DNA from: JACCZX01 sp963710675
GTDB taxonomy: Bacteria > Pseudomonadota > Gammaproteobacteria > Burkholderiales > Burkholderiaceae_F
DNA: 64,000 nt
Assembly: GCA_963710675.1 (NCBI GenBank)
Contig: CAVQBE010000025.1
Span: 238,516 to 302,515 of the forward strand
Direction: 5' to 3'
The position numbers and the translations under genes were made by a program. This document shows positions 26,641-36,034 of the stretch, in pieces; the first letter of the stretch is position 1, and every line of letters starts with the position of its first letter. Under the pieces are notes generated by a model that saw only the letters and a program-made list of their open reading frames with translations, did no database searches and was not told the DNA's origin.

Positions 26641-28126
26641 ATGGGCAAGATCACGGGCTTCCTTGAGTATCAGCGGCTGGAAGAAGCTGCCGAAGCGCCG
26701 CGCTCACGCACCAAGCACTGGCGCGAGTTCATCGTTCATTTGACCGACGATGCAGCCGGTGTACAGGCGGCACGTTGCATGGACTGCGGTATTCCCTTTT
26801 GCAATCAGGGCTGCCCGGTCAACAACATCATCCCGGACTTCAACGACCTGGTGTATCGGCAGGATTGGAAAACTGCGCTCGACGTTTTGCACAGCACGAA
26901 TAACTTTCCAGAGTTCACCGGAAGGGTCTGTCCCGCGCCGTGCGAGGCAGCATGTACGTTGAACATTCACGATGCACCGGTGGGTATTAAATCGATCGAG
27001 CACAAGATCATTGACAAGGGATGGGAAGAGGGCTGGGTCGTGCCGCAGCCATCGGATGTTCGCACCGGAAAGAAAGTAGCGATCGTCGGCAGTGGCGCCG
27101 CGGGATTGGCTGCCGCACAGCAGCTCGCGCGTGTCGGACACGAAGTCACCGTGTTCGAGAAAAACGATCGTATCGGAGGACTGCTGCGGTACGGCATCCC
27201 CGATTTCAAGATGGAAAAGTCGCACATCGATCGGCGGATCGAGCAGATGCAGGCCGAGGGTGTGACGTTTCGAACCGGTGTGCTGGTCGGCGAGCTTGGC
27301 GGCGCACCAGTCACGAACTGGGCCAGCGATACGGTTGAACCGAAGCAATTGCTAGCCGGGTTTGATGCGGTGATCTTGTCGGGAGGCGCCGAGCAACCGC
27401 GGGATCTGCCGGTGCCGGGGCGTCAACTGGCAGGTGTGCACTTTGCGATGGACTTTCTGCCTCCGCAGAACAAGCTCGTTGCCGGCGACAAGGTGAGGAG
27501 CCAAATCGTTGCGACCGGCAAGCACGTGATCGTGATTGGTGGTGGTGATACAGGCTCGGACTGCGTTGGCACTAGCAATCGGCATGGTGCGAAGAGCGTG
27601 ACGCAGTGGGAGCTGCTTCCACAGCCGCCCGAAAGCGAGAACAAGCCTTTAACGTGGCCGTACTGGCCAATCAAGCTGCGGACTTCGAGCTCTCACGAAG
27701 AAGGCGTGCAGCGAGACTGGGCGATCGCCACCAAGGCATTTAAGAGCGATGGCGCCGGGAACGTCATTGCACTGATTGCTGTACGAGTGCAGTGGCAGGT
27801 CGACCCGGTAACCGGGCAGTCTCGAATGGTTGAAGTTGCAGGATCTGAATTCGAGGTACCTGCCGATCTGGTGCTATTGGCGATGGGCTTTGTTTCGCCG
27901 GTTGCAAGCGTACTGGATGGATTTGGAGTGGCGCGAGGACTCGCGTGGAAACGCATTGGCTTCCGCGGAAGGCGTAGGTTGTTATCGGACAAGCGTTGAC
28001 AAGGTGTTCGCGGCAGGAGACATGCGCCGAGGGCAGTCATTGATTGTGTGGGCAATCAGAGAAGGCCGACAGTGTGCACGCGCGGTCGACGAATACTTGA
28101 TGGGAAGCAGCGTTCTGCCGCGGTGA
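26641..28126 (+). CDS. gltD: Glutamate synthase small subunit (1-base insertion in the sequence)
   Basis: FAD/NADPH subunit of glutamate synthase that feeds electrons to GltB. 494 residues after correction. N-terminal 4Fe-4S region CMDCGIPFCNQGCPVNN and CPAPCEAAC; FAD Rossmann fold VAIVGSGAAGLAAAQQLA; NADPH fold VIVIGGGDTGSDC; C-terminal FAD part KVFAAGDMRRGQSLIVWAI. The frame breaks at GG 27937-27938: removing one G joins GFGVAR to DSRGNALASAEGVGCYRTSVDKV. Without correction the product would lose the last FAD motif. Confidence 0.95.
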
Positions 28127-28457
28127 CTAGCTTTTAAAATCACGCGGCGGTTCGTCATTTTCCTCCGGTGTTGCCAGGCTGATAATTGCCGCCGCTGGCT
28201 TTCCGCAGTGGCGGCGGGCACGGTCCCGCTGTGTCGGCCGGTCCGATACGGGCTTCCGCAAGCGTGCATGCCGACTGTCGGCATCGATTTAATCCGACTC
28301 GGTTGCCATATTGGCGTAGGCGTCCTGTTCGCCTTCGTGCTGCCCGCGTTTTTGGGTTACCGCTAACGCGTGAATGCACGGTAGTCGCCGTGCGACAATG
28401 CGCCCCCGAGCGCCGGCGCGCGCGCAGCCGCATGCGGGCTCGGCGAACAATTAGAAG
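28127..28457. other. Intergenic region before the mla operon
   Basis: 331 bases with no convincing gene. A 10-bp hairpin with one G-U pair lies at 28188-28197/28206-28215 (GCCGCCGCTG) and may end the gltD transcript. A 17-base near-perfect palindrome, ATGCCGAC T GTCGGCAT, lies at 28268-28284 and looks like an operator. The mla promoter should be in the rest. A 91-codon open frame (28186-28461) overlapping the mlaF start is compositionally poor and not accepted. Confidence 0.6.
28268..28284. promoter_or_regulatory. 17-base palindrome, possible operator of the mla operon
   Basis: Two perfect 8-base arms ATGCCGAC and GTCGGCAT around one T, 174 bases before the mlaF ATG. The tight dyad is typical of a dimeric repressor site, although it could also be an RNA stem with an impossible loop, which argues for a DNA site. 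Function is inferred. Confidence 0.4.
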
Positions 28458-29265
28458 ATGAGAAACGACGCGCTCGTTCAGATCGATCACGTAACGTTTG
28501 GCTACGACCGCCGTCGCATCGTGCTGCACGACATGACCATGTCGTTTCCGCGCGGCAAGGTCATCGCGATCATGGGCGGCTCGGGCTGCGGCAAAACGAC
28601 GCTGCTGCGACTGATCGGCGGCATGCTGACGCCTCTTAAAGGCAACATCATGTTCGACGGCGAGCATGTCAATCCGCGTGATCGCGAGGCGCTGTTCAGA
28701 TTGCGGCGCCGCGTTGGATTGCTATTTCAGTTCGGTGCGCTGTTTACCGACCTCACGGTGTTCGATAACGTCGCTTTTCCGCTGCGTGAGCACACCGATC
28801 TGCCTGTCTGCGATGCTGCGCGACTTGGTGTTGCTGAAGCTGAACGCAGTCGGACTACGTGGCGCGGCGCAGCTGAAGCCCGCGGACTTATCTGGCGGGA
28901 TGGCGCGCCGCGTTGCACTCGCAAGAGCCATCGCACTTGACCCCGAGCTGATAATGTATGACGAGCCGTTTGCGGGGCTCGATCCAATCTCGCTGGGTGT
29001 GGCGGCGAATCTGATTCGCGAGCTTAACGATGCAACCGGCGCGACTTCGCTGGTGGTTTCACACGACGTCAGGGAGTGCTTCAAGATCAGCGACTATGTT
29101 TACGTGATGTCGGCAGGACGCATCGTCGGTCACGGAACGGCTGCCGAAGTCGAAGCTTCCGATCATGAAGAGGTGCGGCAATTCATTCGCGGTGAGCCCG
29201 ATGGTCCGGTCAAGTTTCACTACCCGGCAAAGCCGTTCGCGCAGGACCTCGGGCTGCGCATATGA
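28458..29265 (+). CDS. mlaF: Mla phospholipid transport ATP-binding protein MlaF (1-base insertion in the sequence)
   Basis: ATPase of the MlaFEDB inner-membrane complex that moves phospholipids between the membranes and preserves outer-membrane asymmetry. 268 residues after correction. Walker A MGGSGCGKTTLL, Q-loop LLFQFGALF, signature LSGGMARRVALARA, Walker B LIMYDEPFAGLD, switch His in VVSHDVRE. The frame breaks at 28803-28812; removing one base joins HTDLP to AMLRDLVLLKLNAVGLRG. The stop overlaps the mlaE ATG. Confidence 0.95.
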
Positions 29266-30053
29266 GGACAGCCAATTTTCTGCCGCAGCTCGGTGTGCAA
29301 GCGCTCGACGTACTGCGCGGCCTTGGCCACGCGGCCTTTTTTGTTGTCGATCTGCTGCGCAATTCGGTGTCGGCGGTGTCGCGCCCTTTCTTGACGATTG
29401 CGCAGATTCACGCGATTGGTAATCGGTCACTTGTAATCATTCTGGCTTCTGGCCTGGCCGTTGGCTTTGTCCTGGCGCTTCAGGGCTACTACACGCTCAG
29501 TCGTTATGGTGCGACGGCATCCCTCGGTCTGGTGGTCGCGCTGTCTCTCGTGCGCGAGCTAGGCCCGGTGGTCACCGCCTTATTGTTTGCTGGCCGCGCC
29601 GGAACGTCGCTTACGGCGGAGATCGGCTTGATGAAAGCCGGCGAGCAGCTTGCCGCCATGGAAATGATGGCGGTCGATCCCAAGGCGCGCGTGCTGGCAC
29701 CGCGTCTGCTGGCTGGATTGGTGTCGATGCCGTTGCTAGCCGCGATGTTTTCTGCAATCGGCATACTCGGCGGCTACGTGGTGGGCGTGCTGATGATCGG
29801 TATAGATTCCGGCGAATTCTGGTCGCAGATGCAAAATGGGGTCGACGCCGTCGATGACGTCGGTAACGGCATCGTCAAGAGTTTTGTGTTCGGTATTGCA
29901 TGCACGGTCACGGCTTTGTATCAGGGGTTCGAGGCGAAGCCCACACCGGAGGGCGTGTCCGAGGCCACGACGCGTACAGTCGTTATTTCGTCGCTGCTGG
30001 TGCTGGGGCTCGATTTTGTATTGACGGCTTTGATGTTCAGCACCCCGAGTTAG
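29262..30053 (+). CDS. mlaE: Mla phospholipid transport permease MlaE
   Basis: Integral permease of the Mla complex, 263 residues. N-terminal amphipathic helix and five or six membrane helices; family signatures LGLVVALSLVRELGPVVTALLFAGRAGTSLTAEIGLM and EQLAAMEMMAVDP contact MlaF. C-terminal TRTVVISSLLVLGLDFVLTALMF is the last helix. Overlaps mlaF by 4 bases and precedes mlaD by 21. Confidence 0.96.
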   Translation: MRTANFLPQLGVQALDVLRGLGHAAFFVVDLLRNSVSAVSRPFLTIAQIHAIGNRSLVIILASGLAVGFVLALQGYYTLSRYGATASLGLVVALSLVRELGPVVTALLFAGRAGTSLTAEIGLMKAGEQLAAMEMMAVDPKARVLAPRLLAGLVSMPLLAAMFSAIGILGGYVVGVLMIGIDSGEFWSQMQNGVDAVDDVGNGIVKSFVFGIACTVTALYQGFEAKPTPEGVSEATTRTVVISSLLVLGLDFVLTALMFSTPS

Positions 30054-30074
30054 CTTTCGGATTGGAGACGTTCG

Positions 30075-30563
30075 ATGGGACGTAAAGGAGTTGAAACGCT
30101 GGTCGGGCTGTTCGTTCTGCTCGGCATTCTGGCGGTTTTGTTCCTGGCGATGCGAGCGGCCAACTTGGGCCACTTCGTAGTCGGGGAAACATATTTCGTC
30201 ACGGCGCGATTCGACAACATTGGCGGGCTGAAGGTGCGCGCTCCAGTTAAAAGCGCCGGTGTGACGGTAGGCCGCGTGAAGGCGATTGTGCTGGATACGA
30301 ATACGTATCAGGGAAGAGTCACGATGGAGCTCGAACGAAGCGTGACGTTTCCCAGCGACACCTCGGCCAAGATTCTGACGTCAGGGCTGCTCGGTGACCA
30401 ATTCATCGGTCTCGTTCCCGGAGGATCGGATAAAAACTTGGACGCCGGCGGCGAGATCAAGCTCACACAGTCAGCCGTGCTGCTCGAAAATCTGATTGGC
30501 CAGTTCTTGTACAACAAGGCAGCGGATCCACCGGATACGCCACCCACGGCGCCTGCGAAGTAA
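30075..30563 (+). CDS. mlaD: Mla MCE-domain substrate-binding protein MlaD
   Basis: Single-pass inner-membrane protein, 162 residues, forming a hexameric MCE ring that carries lipid between MlaE and MlaC. Membrane helix near residues 8-27 (VGLFVLLGILAVLFLAM), MCE domain about 38-125 (YFVTARFDNIGGLKVRAPVKSAGVTVG, SAKILTSGLLGDQFIGLVPG), then a C-terminal helix and a Pro-rich end. ATG 30075 is preceded by TTGGAGACGTTCG. Confidence 0.95.
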   Translation: MGRKGVETLVGLFVLLGILAVLFLAMRAANLGHFVVGETYFVTARFDNIGGLKVRAPVKSAGVTVGRVKAIVLDTNTYQGRVTMELERSVTFPSDTSAKILTSGLLGDQFIGLVPGGSDKNLDAGGEIKLTQSAVLLENLIGQFLYNKAADPPDTPPTAPAK

Positions 30564-30604
30564 CGGGTGCACCGCTTGCTTCCGGCCCTGATAAACGTTG
30601 ATTG

Positions 30605-31435
30605 ATGCACATGTTGACTCGCCTGTTAAAACGCGCAGCCGCTCCACTTCTGATAGTCGTGGCTTTTGTGATGTCGGGCTGCGCAACGGTGCCGGCTGAT
30701 TCGGGCAACGATCCTCGAGACCCGATTGAATCGTTCAACCGCCAGGTGTTCGAGTTCAACGACGTGGTCGATCGCGCGATCCTGAAGCCGGTAGCGCAGG
30801 CATACGAGTATGTATTGCCGGAGCCGGTTCGAGACTGCGTCAGCGGCATGTTCAGCAATCTCCGCGAGCCGTCCAACGCCATCAACAATTTGCTGCAAGG
30901 CAAGCCTGTCGACGCCGTGTCAGACACGTGCCGCTTTGTCGTTAACAGCACGATTGGACTGCTTGGGTGCTTCGATCCCGCACGTCAGATGGGGCTTGAA
31001 AAGCACAATGAAGACTTTGGACAGACGTTGGGTCGGTGGGGCATCGGTTCCGGACCGTATCTCGTTGTTCCGATACTCGGTCCAAGCACCTTGCGCGACG
31101 CGATCGGCATTTACGGTGCCGAGCCATATCTGGATGTCAATTTCTACATCGACAACGTACGCGTTCGCAATGCGATCCTTGGCACGCGCGTCGTGAATCA
31201 GCGCGCTGAGTTGCTGCAAACCGATGATTTGATCTCCGGAGCGGCGCTCGACAAATATCGGTTTATCCGCGACGGCTACTTGCAGCGCCGGCGCAGTCTG
31301 GTCTACGACGGTAGTCCGCCACCCGCTGCAGACGACACATCGCAGCCTTCGCCCGGCGGTGCACCGCCAGCGGACTCAAACGTTAAGAAGGAGCTGGTAC
31401 CGCCGCAATCGGAGCCTGCGCCTGCAAGCAAGTAG
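30605..31435 (+). CDS. mlaA: Outer-membrane lipoprotein MlaA (VacJ)
   Basis: Outer-membrane lipoprotein that removes mislocated phospholipid from the outer leaflet and hands it to MlaC. About 276 residues from ATG 30605 (ATG 30611 is an alternative). Lipobox VMSGC; hallmark DPIESFNRQVFEFNDVVDRAILKPVAQAYEYV-type region; FGQTLGRWGIGSGPYLVVPILGPSTLRD is the conserved core. C-terminal Pro-rich tail. In enterobacteria mlaA is elsewhere; here it lies inside the operon between mlaD and mlaC, which I recall as common in betaproteobacteria. Confidence 0.95.
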   Translation: MHMLTRLLKRAAAPLLIVVAFVMSGCATVPADSGNDPRDPIESFNRQVFEFNDVVDRAILKPVAQAYEYVLPEPVRDCVSGMFSNLREPSNAINNLLQGKPVDAVSDTCRFVVNSTIGLLGCFDPARQMGLEKHNEDFGQTLGRWGIGSGPYLVVPILGPSTLRDAIGIYGAEPYLDVNFYIDNVRVRNAILGTRVVNQRAELLQTDDLISGAALDKYRFIRDGYLQRRRSLVYDGSPPPAADDTSQPSPGGAPPADSNVKKELVPPQSEPAPASK

Positions 31436-31511
31436 GCGCGCAACTGCCTGAACAAAGGTGGGCGGTGCCGGTCCTACAGTAACCTCTTTCATTCTCACGA
31501 GACGAATCACG

Positions 31512-32141
31512 ATGCGATTTCCAAGATCCCTGTTGTTTGCTCTGACCGCTTCATCACTCTTCGTTTCCGCCGCGCAGGCGCAAGCGCCCGCAAGCACGCC
31601 CGATGCAATGGTCCGTGACTTGTCGAACGAAGTGTTGAACGCCATCAAGGCCGACAAGGCACTGAAATCCGGAGACACAAACCGGGTACAAAAACTGGTG
31701 GACGACAAAGTTCTTCCGTACACCGACTTTCAAAAGATGACGCAGTTGTCGGTGGGTCCCGGTTGGCGCAACGCGACGCCCGAGCAACGTGCAGCGCTGA
31801 CTCGTGAGTTCCGTACTCTGCTGGTGCGCACTTACAGCGGCGCGCTGGCGCAAGTCAGCGATCACAAGGTAGAACTGCGGCCGTTCCGCGCGCAACCGAC
31901 CGATACCGACGTCATCGTGCGCACCCAGGTCGTCGCCTCACGGGGTGATCCCATCCAGCTCGACTATCGACTCGAAAAGACCGACGGCGGCTGGAAGATC
32001 TACGACATCAATATTCTCGGCGTCTGGCTGGTCGAAAACTACAAGTCGCAATTCAGCTCGCAGGTCAACTCGAGTGGAATCGACGGCTTGATCAAGACGC
32101 TGACCGAGCGCAATAGTCAACTGGCGCAGAAAAAAGCGTAG
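31512..32141 (+). CDS. mlaC: Periplasmic phospholipid-binding protein MlaC
   Basis: Periplasmic shuttle between MlaA at the outer membrane and MlaD at the inner membrane. 209 residues from ATG 31512, with signal peptide MRFPRSLLFALTASSLF ending at AQA. The Ttg2D/MlaC domain shows VLPYTDFQKMTQLSVGPGWR, FRTLLVRTYSGAL, VASRGDPIQLDYRLEKTDGGW and NILGVWLVENYKSQF. Six bases before mlaB. Confidence 0.95.
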   Translation: MRFPRSLLFALTASSLFVSAAQAQAPASTPDAMVRDLSNEVLNAIKADKALKSGDTNRVQKLVDDKVLPYTDFQKMTQLSVGPGWRNATPEQRAALTREFRTLLVRTYSGALAQVSDHKVELRPFRAQPTDTDVIVRTQVVASRGDPIQLDYRLEKTDGGWKIYDINILGVWLVENYKSQFSSQVNSSGIDGLIKTLTERNSQLAQKKA

Positions 32142-32147
32142 CTCGCG

Positions 32148-32441
32148 ATGCGTATCGAGGCCGACGACATGAGCCTGGCGAACGCGGCGCAACTCGCCGA
32201 GCTTGGGATTGCGGCGATCCAGGCCGGCGATGCCGAATTCGATCTGTCGGCCGTACGCACCTGCGATTCGTCCGCATTAGTGGTGCTGCTGGCTTGGCAG
32301 CGCACCGCGCTGGCTTCCGGACGGGCGCTAGAAGTTTCCGGTGTACCGGCCGACCTGTTGAGCCTGGCGACCGTTTACGGCGTCGATAGCATTCTGCCGA
32401 TCTCGGGCTCCGTGCGCCCCGCGCCGATCGCCGGTCACTGA
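32148..32441 (+). CDS. mlaB: STAS-domain protein MlaB
   Basis: Small cytoplasmic STAS protein of 97 residues that binds MlaF and is needed for its activity. The fold pattern is clear although short: FDLSAVRTCDSSALVVLLAWQRTA holds the conserved serine pair, followed by the helix LASGRALEVSGVPADLLSLATVYGV. It completes the set mlaFEDACB. Confidence 0.9.
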   Translation: MRIEADDMSLANAAQLAELGIAAIQAGDAEFDLSAVRTCDSSALVVLLAWQRTALASGRALEVSGVPADLLSLATVYGVDSILPISGSVRPAPIAGH

Positions 32442-32447
32442 ATCGGA

Positions 32448-33389
32448 TTGTCGTTTGCGGTGGCTGCCATTCAGGTTTCCGCCGTTACCAAGCGCTACGG
32501 CTCGACGCTTGCGCTTGACAGTATCGACTTGCAGATCGAGCGCGGCGAATTCTTTGGCTTGCTAGGTCCCAATGGCGCCGGCAAGACCACGCTGATTTCG
32601 ATTATTGCGGGGCTTGTTCGCGCTAGCAGCGGCCACGTGAGCGTAATGGGTCATGACGTGGTCGACGATTACCGTGCAGCTCGCCTGGCATTGGGCGTAG
32701 TTCCGCAGGAGCTTGCGTTCGATCCGTTTTTCACTGTGCGCGAGACGCTCGCCTTTCAGTCGGGTTACTTCGGGTTGGCCGACAACGCTGCCTGGATCGA
32801 TGAAGTGCTTGCCAATCTGGGCCTCGCGTCGCGCGCCGATTTCAACATGCGCGCGCTGTCAGGGGGAATGAAGCGACGTGTGCTGGTGGCACAGGCGCTG
32901 GTGCACAAGCCGCCGGTGATCGTTCTCGACGAGCCTACTGCCGGCGTCGATGTCGAGCTCAGGCAGACACTCTGGTCGTTCATCCGCCGCCTCAATCAGG
33001 AAGGTCACACAATCGTGTTGACCACGCACTACCTGGAAGAGGCTCAGGCGCTTTGCCAACGGATCGCAATGCTCAGATCGGGGACGGTGATCGCGCTCGA
33101 TACCACGCGTGCATTGCTCTCGCATATCGAGGGCGTGCAGATGACGCTGCGCGTGCGCGGTACCGTGCCTCCGTCTGTGCTGGCGCATCGAATCGATGAG
33201 CGCGAGGGTGCGCTGGTTTTGCGTCTGGGTGAACCGGGCGATGTCGGCCGCGTCCTGGCGGAGTGCCAGGCAGCGGGTTGCGAGATAGAAGATCTGGAAG
33301 TCGGACGTGCCGATCTCGAAGATGTGTTCCTGCAGTTGATGGCGGAGCGCGCCGAATCCGAGCGTATTCCTGCGCTGGCCACCGCATGA
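32448..33389 (+). CDS. ABC transporter ATP-binding protein (ABC-2 exporter type)
   Basis: ATPase of about 310 residues. Walker A LLGPNGAGKTTLI, Q-loop VVPQELAFD, signature ALSGGMKRRVLVAQAL, Walker B VIVLDEPTAGVD, switch VLTTHYLEEA. C-terminal extension of about 80 residues typical of ABC-2 (drug, polysaccharide or YadG-like) ATPases. The start is unclear: TTG 32448 or GTG 32460. Paired with the permease that overlaps its end by 4 bases. Substrate unknown; the pair between mla and murA suggests a cell-envelope role, which is inference. Confidence 0.92.
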   Translation: MSFAVAAIQVSAVTKRYGSTLALDSIDLQIERGEFFGLLGPNGAGKTTLISIIAGLVRASSGHVSVMGHDVVDDYRAARLALGVVPQELAFDPFFTVRETLAFQSGYFGLADNAAWIDEVLANLGLASRADFNMRALSGGMKRRVLVAQALVHKPPVIVLDEPTAGVDVELRQTLWSFIRRLNQEGHTIVLTTHYLEEAQALCQRIAMLRSGTVIALDTTRALLSHIEGVQMTLRVRGTVPPSVLAHRIDEREGALVLRLGEPGDVGRVLAECQAAGCEIEDLEVGRADLEDVFLQLMAERAESERIPALATA

Positions 33390-34237
33390 CGCCTTCGCCC
33401 GGCCACTCCGACGCGGGCCCCGCTTCGCTTGCAGGAATGCGCAGCGTCACGGAGCTGGGCGCAGCCAGGCGTGCATCGGCCGCGGTGTCGTTTCGTACGC
33501 TGTTGACAAAGGAGATGCTGCGCTTCTGGAAGGTGAGCTTCCAGACGGTGGGCGCACCCGTGTTGACGGCGGTGCTGTACCTGCTGGTGTTCGGTCACGT
33601 GCTGGAAGAGCACGTTCAGGCGCTGCCCGGAGTCAGCTACACGTCATTTTTGATTCCCGGCCTGGTGATGATGTCGGTTTTGCAGAATGCATTTGCGAAT
33701 TCGTCATCGAGCCTTATTCAGTCGAAAATCATGGGCAGCCTGATCTTCATACTGCTGCCGCCGTTTTCGCACTGGCAATTGTTCGGCGCTTATGTGGCCG
33801 CTTCGGTCGTGCGTGGCGTCGTTGTGGGGCTTGGTGTGTTTGTGATCACCGTGTGGTTTGCGCCCCCGACGTTTGCTGCGCCGCTATGGATCATTGCATT
33901 TGGGCTGCTCGGGGCCGCAATGCTCGGAACGCTCGGCCTGATCGCCGGAATCTGGGCCGACAAGTTCGATCAGCTGGCGGCGTTTCAAAACTTTATCGTG
34001 ATGCCCGCAACGTTTCTTTCGGGGGTTTTTTACTCGGTGCAAAGCCTGCCGCCGTTCTGGCGGACGATTTCTCACTTCAATCCATTTTTCTACATGATCG
34101 ACGGCTTTCGCTACGGTTTTTTCGCGCAGTCGGACGTCAACCCTTGGGTGAGCCTCGCCGTGCTCACGTTCGCGTTCGTTATCGTTGCCGGCATTGCTGT
34201 CAGCTTGCTGGCGCGTGGCTTTAAGCTGCGACAGTGA
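33386..34237 (+). CDS. ABC-2 type transporter permease
   Basis: Inner-membrane permease of 283 residues, YadH-like. ATG 33386 overlaps the ATPase stop (ATGA). Six hydrophobic segments (for example VGAPVLTAVLYLLVFGHVL, LIPGLVMMSVLQNAFA, VVRGVVVGLGVFVITVWF, LGTLGLIAGIWA, LAVLTFAFVIVAGIAVSLL). The ABC-2 signature is near FIVMPATFLSGVFYSVQSLP and FNPFFYMIDGFRYGFF. Partner of the preceding ATPase; substrate not predictable. Confidence 0.93.
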   Translation: MTPSPGHSDAGPASLAGMRSVTELGAARRASAAVSFRTLLTKEMLRFWKVSFQTVGAPVLTAVLYLLVFGHVLEEHVQALPGVSYTSFLIPGLVMMSVLQNAFANSSSSLIQSKIMGSLIFILLPPFSHWQLFGAYVAASVVRGVVVGLGVFVITVWFAPPTFAAPLWIIAFGLLGAAMLGTLGLIAGIWADKFDQLAAFQNFIVMPATFLSGVFYSVQSLPPFWRTISHFNPFFYMIDGFRYGFFAQSDVNPWVSLAVLTFAFVIVAGIAVSLLARGFKLRQ

Positions 34238-34482
34238 TGGAACCATCCGCGAACGATATTGAACGCTACATCGCGCAGGGACTCGATTGCGAAGTCGTCA
34301 AAGTCTCAGGCGACGGCCGGCATTTTGAAGCGTTGATCGTCAGCTCAGCGTTCGAGGGCCAGCCACGTATCGCGCGTCACCAGCACGTCTATCGCGCGCT
34401 CGGAGACCGTATGCGGCAGGAGATCCATGCCTTGTCGATGCGCACTCTGACACCGGCTGAGTACCGTAAATCAGAGCAGTGA
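34237..34482 (+). CDS. BolA family protein (IbaG-like)
   Basis: 81-residue BolA/IbaG-type protein. Pattern IERYIAQGLDCEVVKVSGDGRHFEALIVSSAFEGQ, RHQHVYRALGDRMRQEIHALSM is the BolA fold with the invariant His in RHQHVY. Such proteins bind a [2Fe-2S] cluster together with monothiol glutaredoxins; a Grx of that type is encoded at 54.3 kb. Its place just before murA is the conserved ibaG-murA arrangement. GTG 34234 is an alternative start. Confidence 0.9.
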   Translation: MEPSANDIERYIAQGLDCEVVKVSGDGRHFEALIVSSAFEGQPRIARHQHVYRALGDRMRQEIHALSMRTLTPAEYRKSEQ

Positions 34483-34698
34483 TTTCACGTTGTTTTCATT
34501 CGACCTTCGTGTGCGGTTCGCCTGCGCGCGCGAGCCTTGCAGTCGATGGCCCGCGTGTGCGGGTACGCCTCCAAGGAGCTTCGAATGCCCGACTCTCTTC
34601 CTGTCAACTCCGCAATTCCCCGTTTCACCCGTGCCGTACAGTTCCGCTCCTCGGTAAATAGGCCGCTCGTATTTGAGTCGGCCGGCGGCGTTGGCGCG

Positions 34699-35949
34699 AT
34701 GGACAAACTGAAAATTCGTGGGGGTAGACGCCTGGGCGGGGAAGTCACTGTTTCGGGCGCCAAGAATGCGGCGCTGCCGATCCTCGCCGCGTCGCTGTTG
34801 ACCGCCGACGAACTCATCGTCGACAACGTTCCGCAATTGCAGGACGTGGCGACGATGCTGAAGCTGCTGAAGCAAATGGGCGTTGCCACTGAGCGTGACG
34901 GCGCAACCCTGCGATTAACGGCGCGTGACCTGTCGAGCGTCGAAGCGCCTTACGAGCTGGTAAAGACGATGCGGGCGTCGATTCTGGTACTCGGCCCGCT
35001 AATGGCACGCGCAGGTAGCGCACGCGTGTCATTGCCCGGCGGTTGTGCGATTGGCGCTCGCCCTGTCGATCAACACATCAGAGGCTTGGAGGCGCTTGGC
35101 GCGACGATCCGTATTGAAAACGGCTACGTGGTCGCCGAAGCGAAGCGGCTGCGGGGCGCGCGCATCGTGACCGACATGGTCACCGTCACCGGCACTGAAA
35201 ACCTGATGATGGCCGCCACACTGGCTCAGGGCGAAACGATCCTCGAGAATGCCGCACGCGAGCCTGAAGTCGTTGATCTCGCCACCGCACTGAATGCAAT
35301 GGGAGCGCGCATTCGCGGCGCAGGAACCGATTGCATTGCCATAGAGGGCGTAGAGCGTTTGCACGGCGCACGCCACAGCGTGATGCCCGATCGCATCGAA
35401 ACTGGGACATTCCTCACTGCCGTTGTTGCTGCAGGTGGCAGCGTAGTGCTGCGCGGTGCTTCAGCGGACACGTTGGGATCGGTCTTGGACAAGCTGCGGG
35501 AAGCCGGTGCCCAGATCGATGCGCAAAATGGCGCGCTTCGTATCCGCATGGACTCTCGTCCGCGCGGGGTGAGCCTGCGAACCGCTCCCTATCCTGATTT
35601 TCCTACTGACATGCAGGCGCAGTTCATGGCGGTCAATTGTGTCGCGGACGGTGTGGGGACGATTACGGAAACTATTTTTGAGAATCGTTTTATGCATGTT
35701 TCCGAACTGCAGCGGCTCGGTGCCAACATCACGATCGAAGGCAACACTGCCACTGTTCGCGGCGTCGACAAGCTTGCCGGCGCGCAGGTGATGGCAACTG
35801 ATTTGCGCGCGTCCGCCAGCCTGGTCGTCGCGGCCCTCGCGGCCGACGGCGAGACGACGGTCAATCGCATTTACCATCTGGATCGTGGCTACGAGCACAT
35901 GGAGCGCAAACTCTCGGCGCTGGGTGCCGATGTTGATAGAGTGAAATGA
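34699..35949 (+). CDS. murA: UDP-N-acetylglucosamine 1-carboxyvinyltransferase
   Basis: First committed step of peptidoglycan synthesis, transferring enolpyruvate from PEP to UDP-GlcNAc. 416 residues from ATG 34699; the frame is open upstream but the family begins at MDKLKIRGG. GAKNAALPILAA binds substrate; the fosfomycin-target Cys is in SLPGGCAIGARPVDQH; FPTDMQAQFM and RFMHVSELQRLGA are conserved C-terminal parts. Separated from the BolA gene by 216 bases with no further gene. Confidence 0.97.
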   Translation: MDKLKIRGGRRLGGEVTVSGAKNAALPILAASLLTADELIVDNVPQLQDVATMLKLLKQMGVATERDGATLRLTARDLSSVEAPYELVKTMRASILVLGPLMARAGSARVSLPGGCAIGARPVDQHIRGLEALGATIRIENGYVVAEAKRLRGARIVTDMVTVTGTENLMMAATLAQGETILENAAREPEVVDLATALNAMGARIRGAGTDCIAIEGVERLHGARHSVMPDRIETGTFLTAVVAAGGSVVLRGASADTLGSVLDKLREAGAQIDAQNGALRIRMDSRPRGVSLRTAPYPDFPTDMQAQFMAVNCVADGVGTITETIFENRFMHVSELQRLGANITIEGNTATVRGVDKLAGAQVMATDLRASASLVVAALAADGETTVNRIYHLDRGYEHMERKLSALGADVDRVK

Positions 35950-36034
35950 AAAAGTCGAATCGATGAACGCGGCTGCTGTTGCTTGCCCTTGTGCTGCGCG
36001 CATACGCGCGGCCGCTCCGAAGGGAACGCGCCTA

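Noticed and set aside
28186..28461. 91-codon open frame before mlaF
   Set aside because: It overlaps the mlaF start and is Arg-rich as expected for a random frame in GC-rich DNA.
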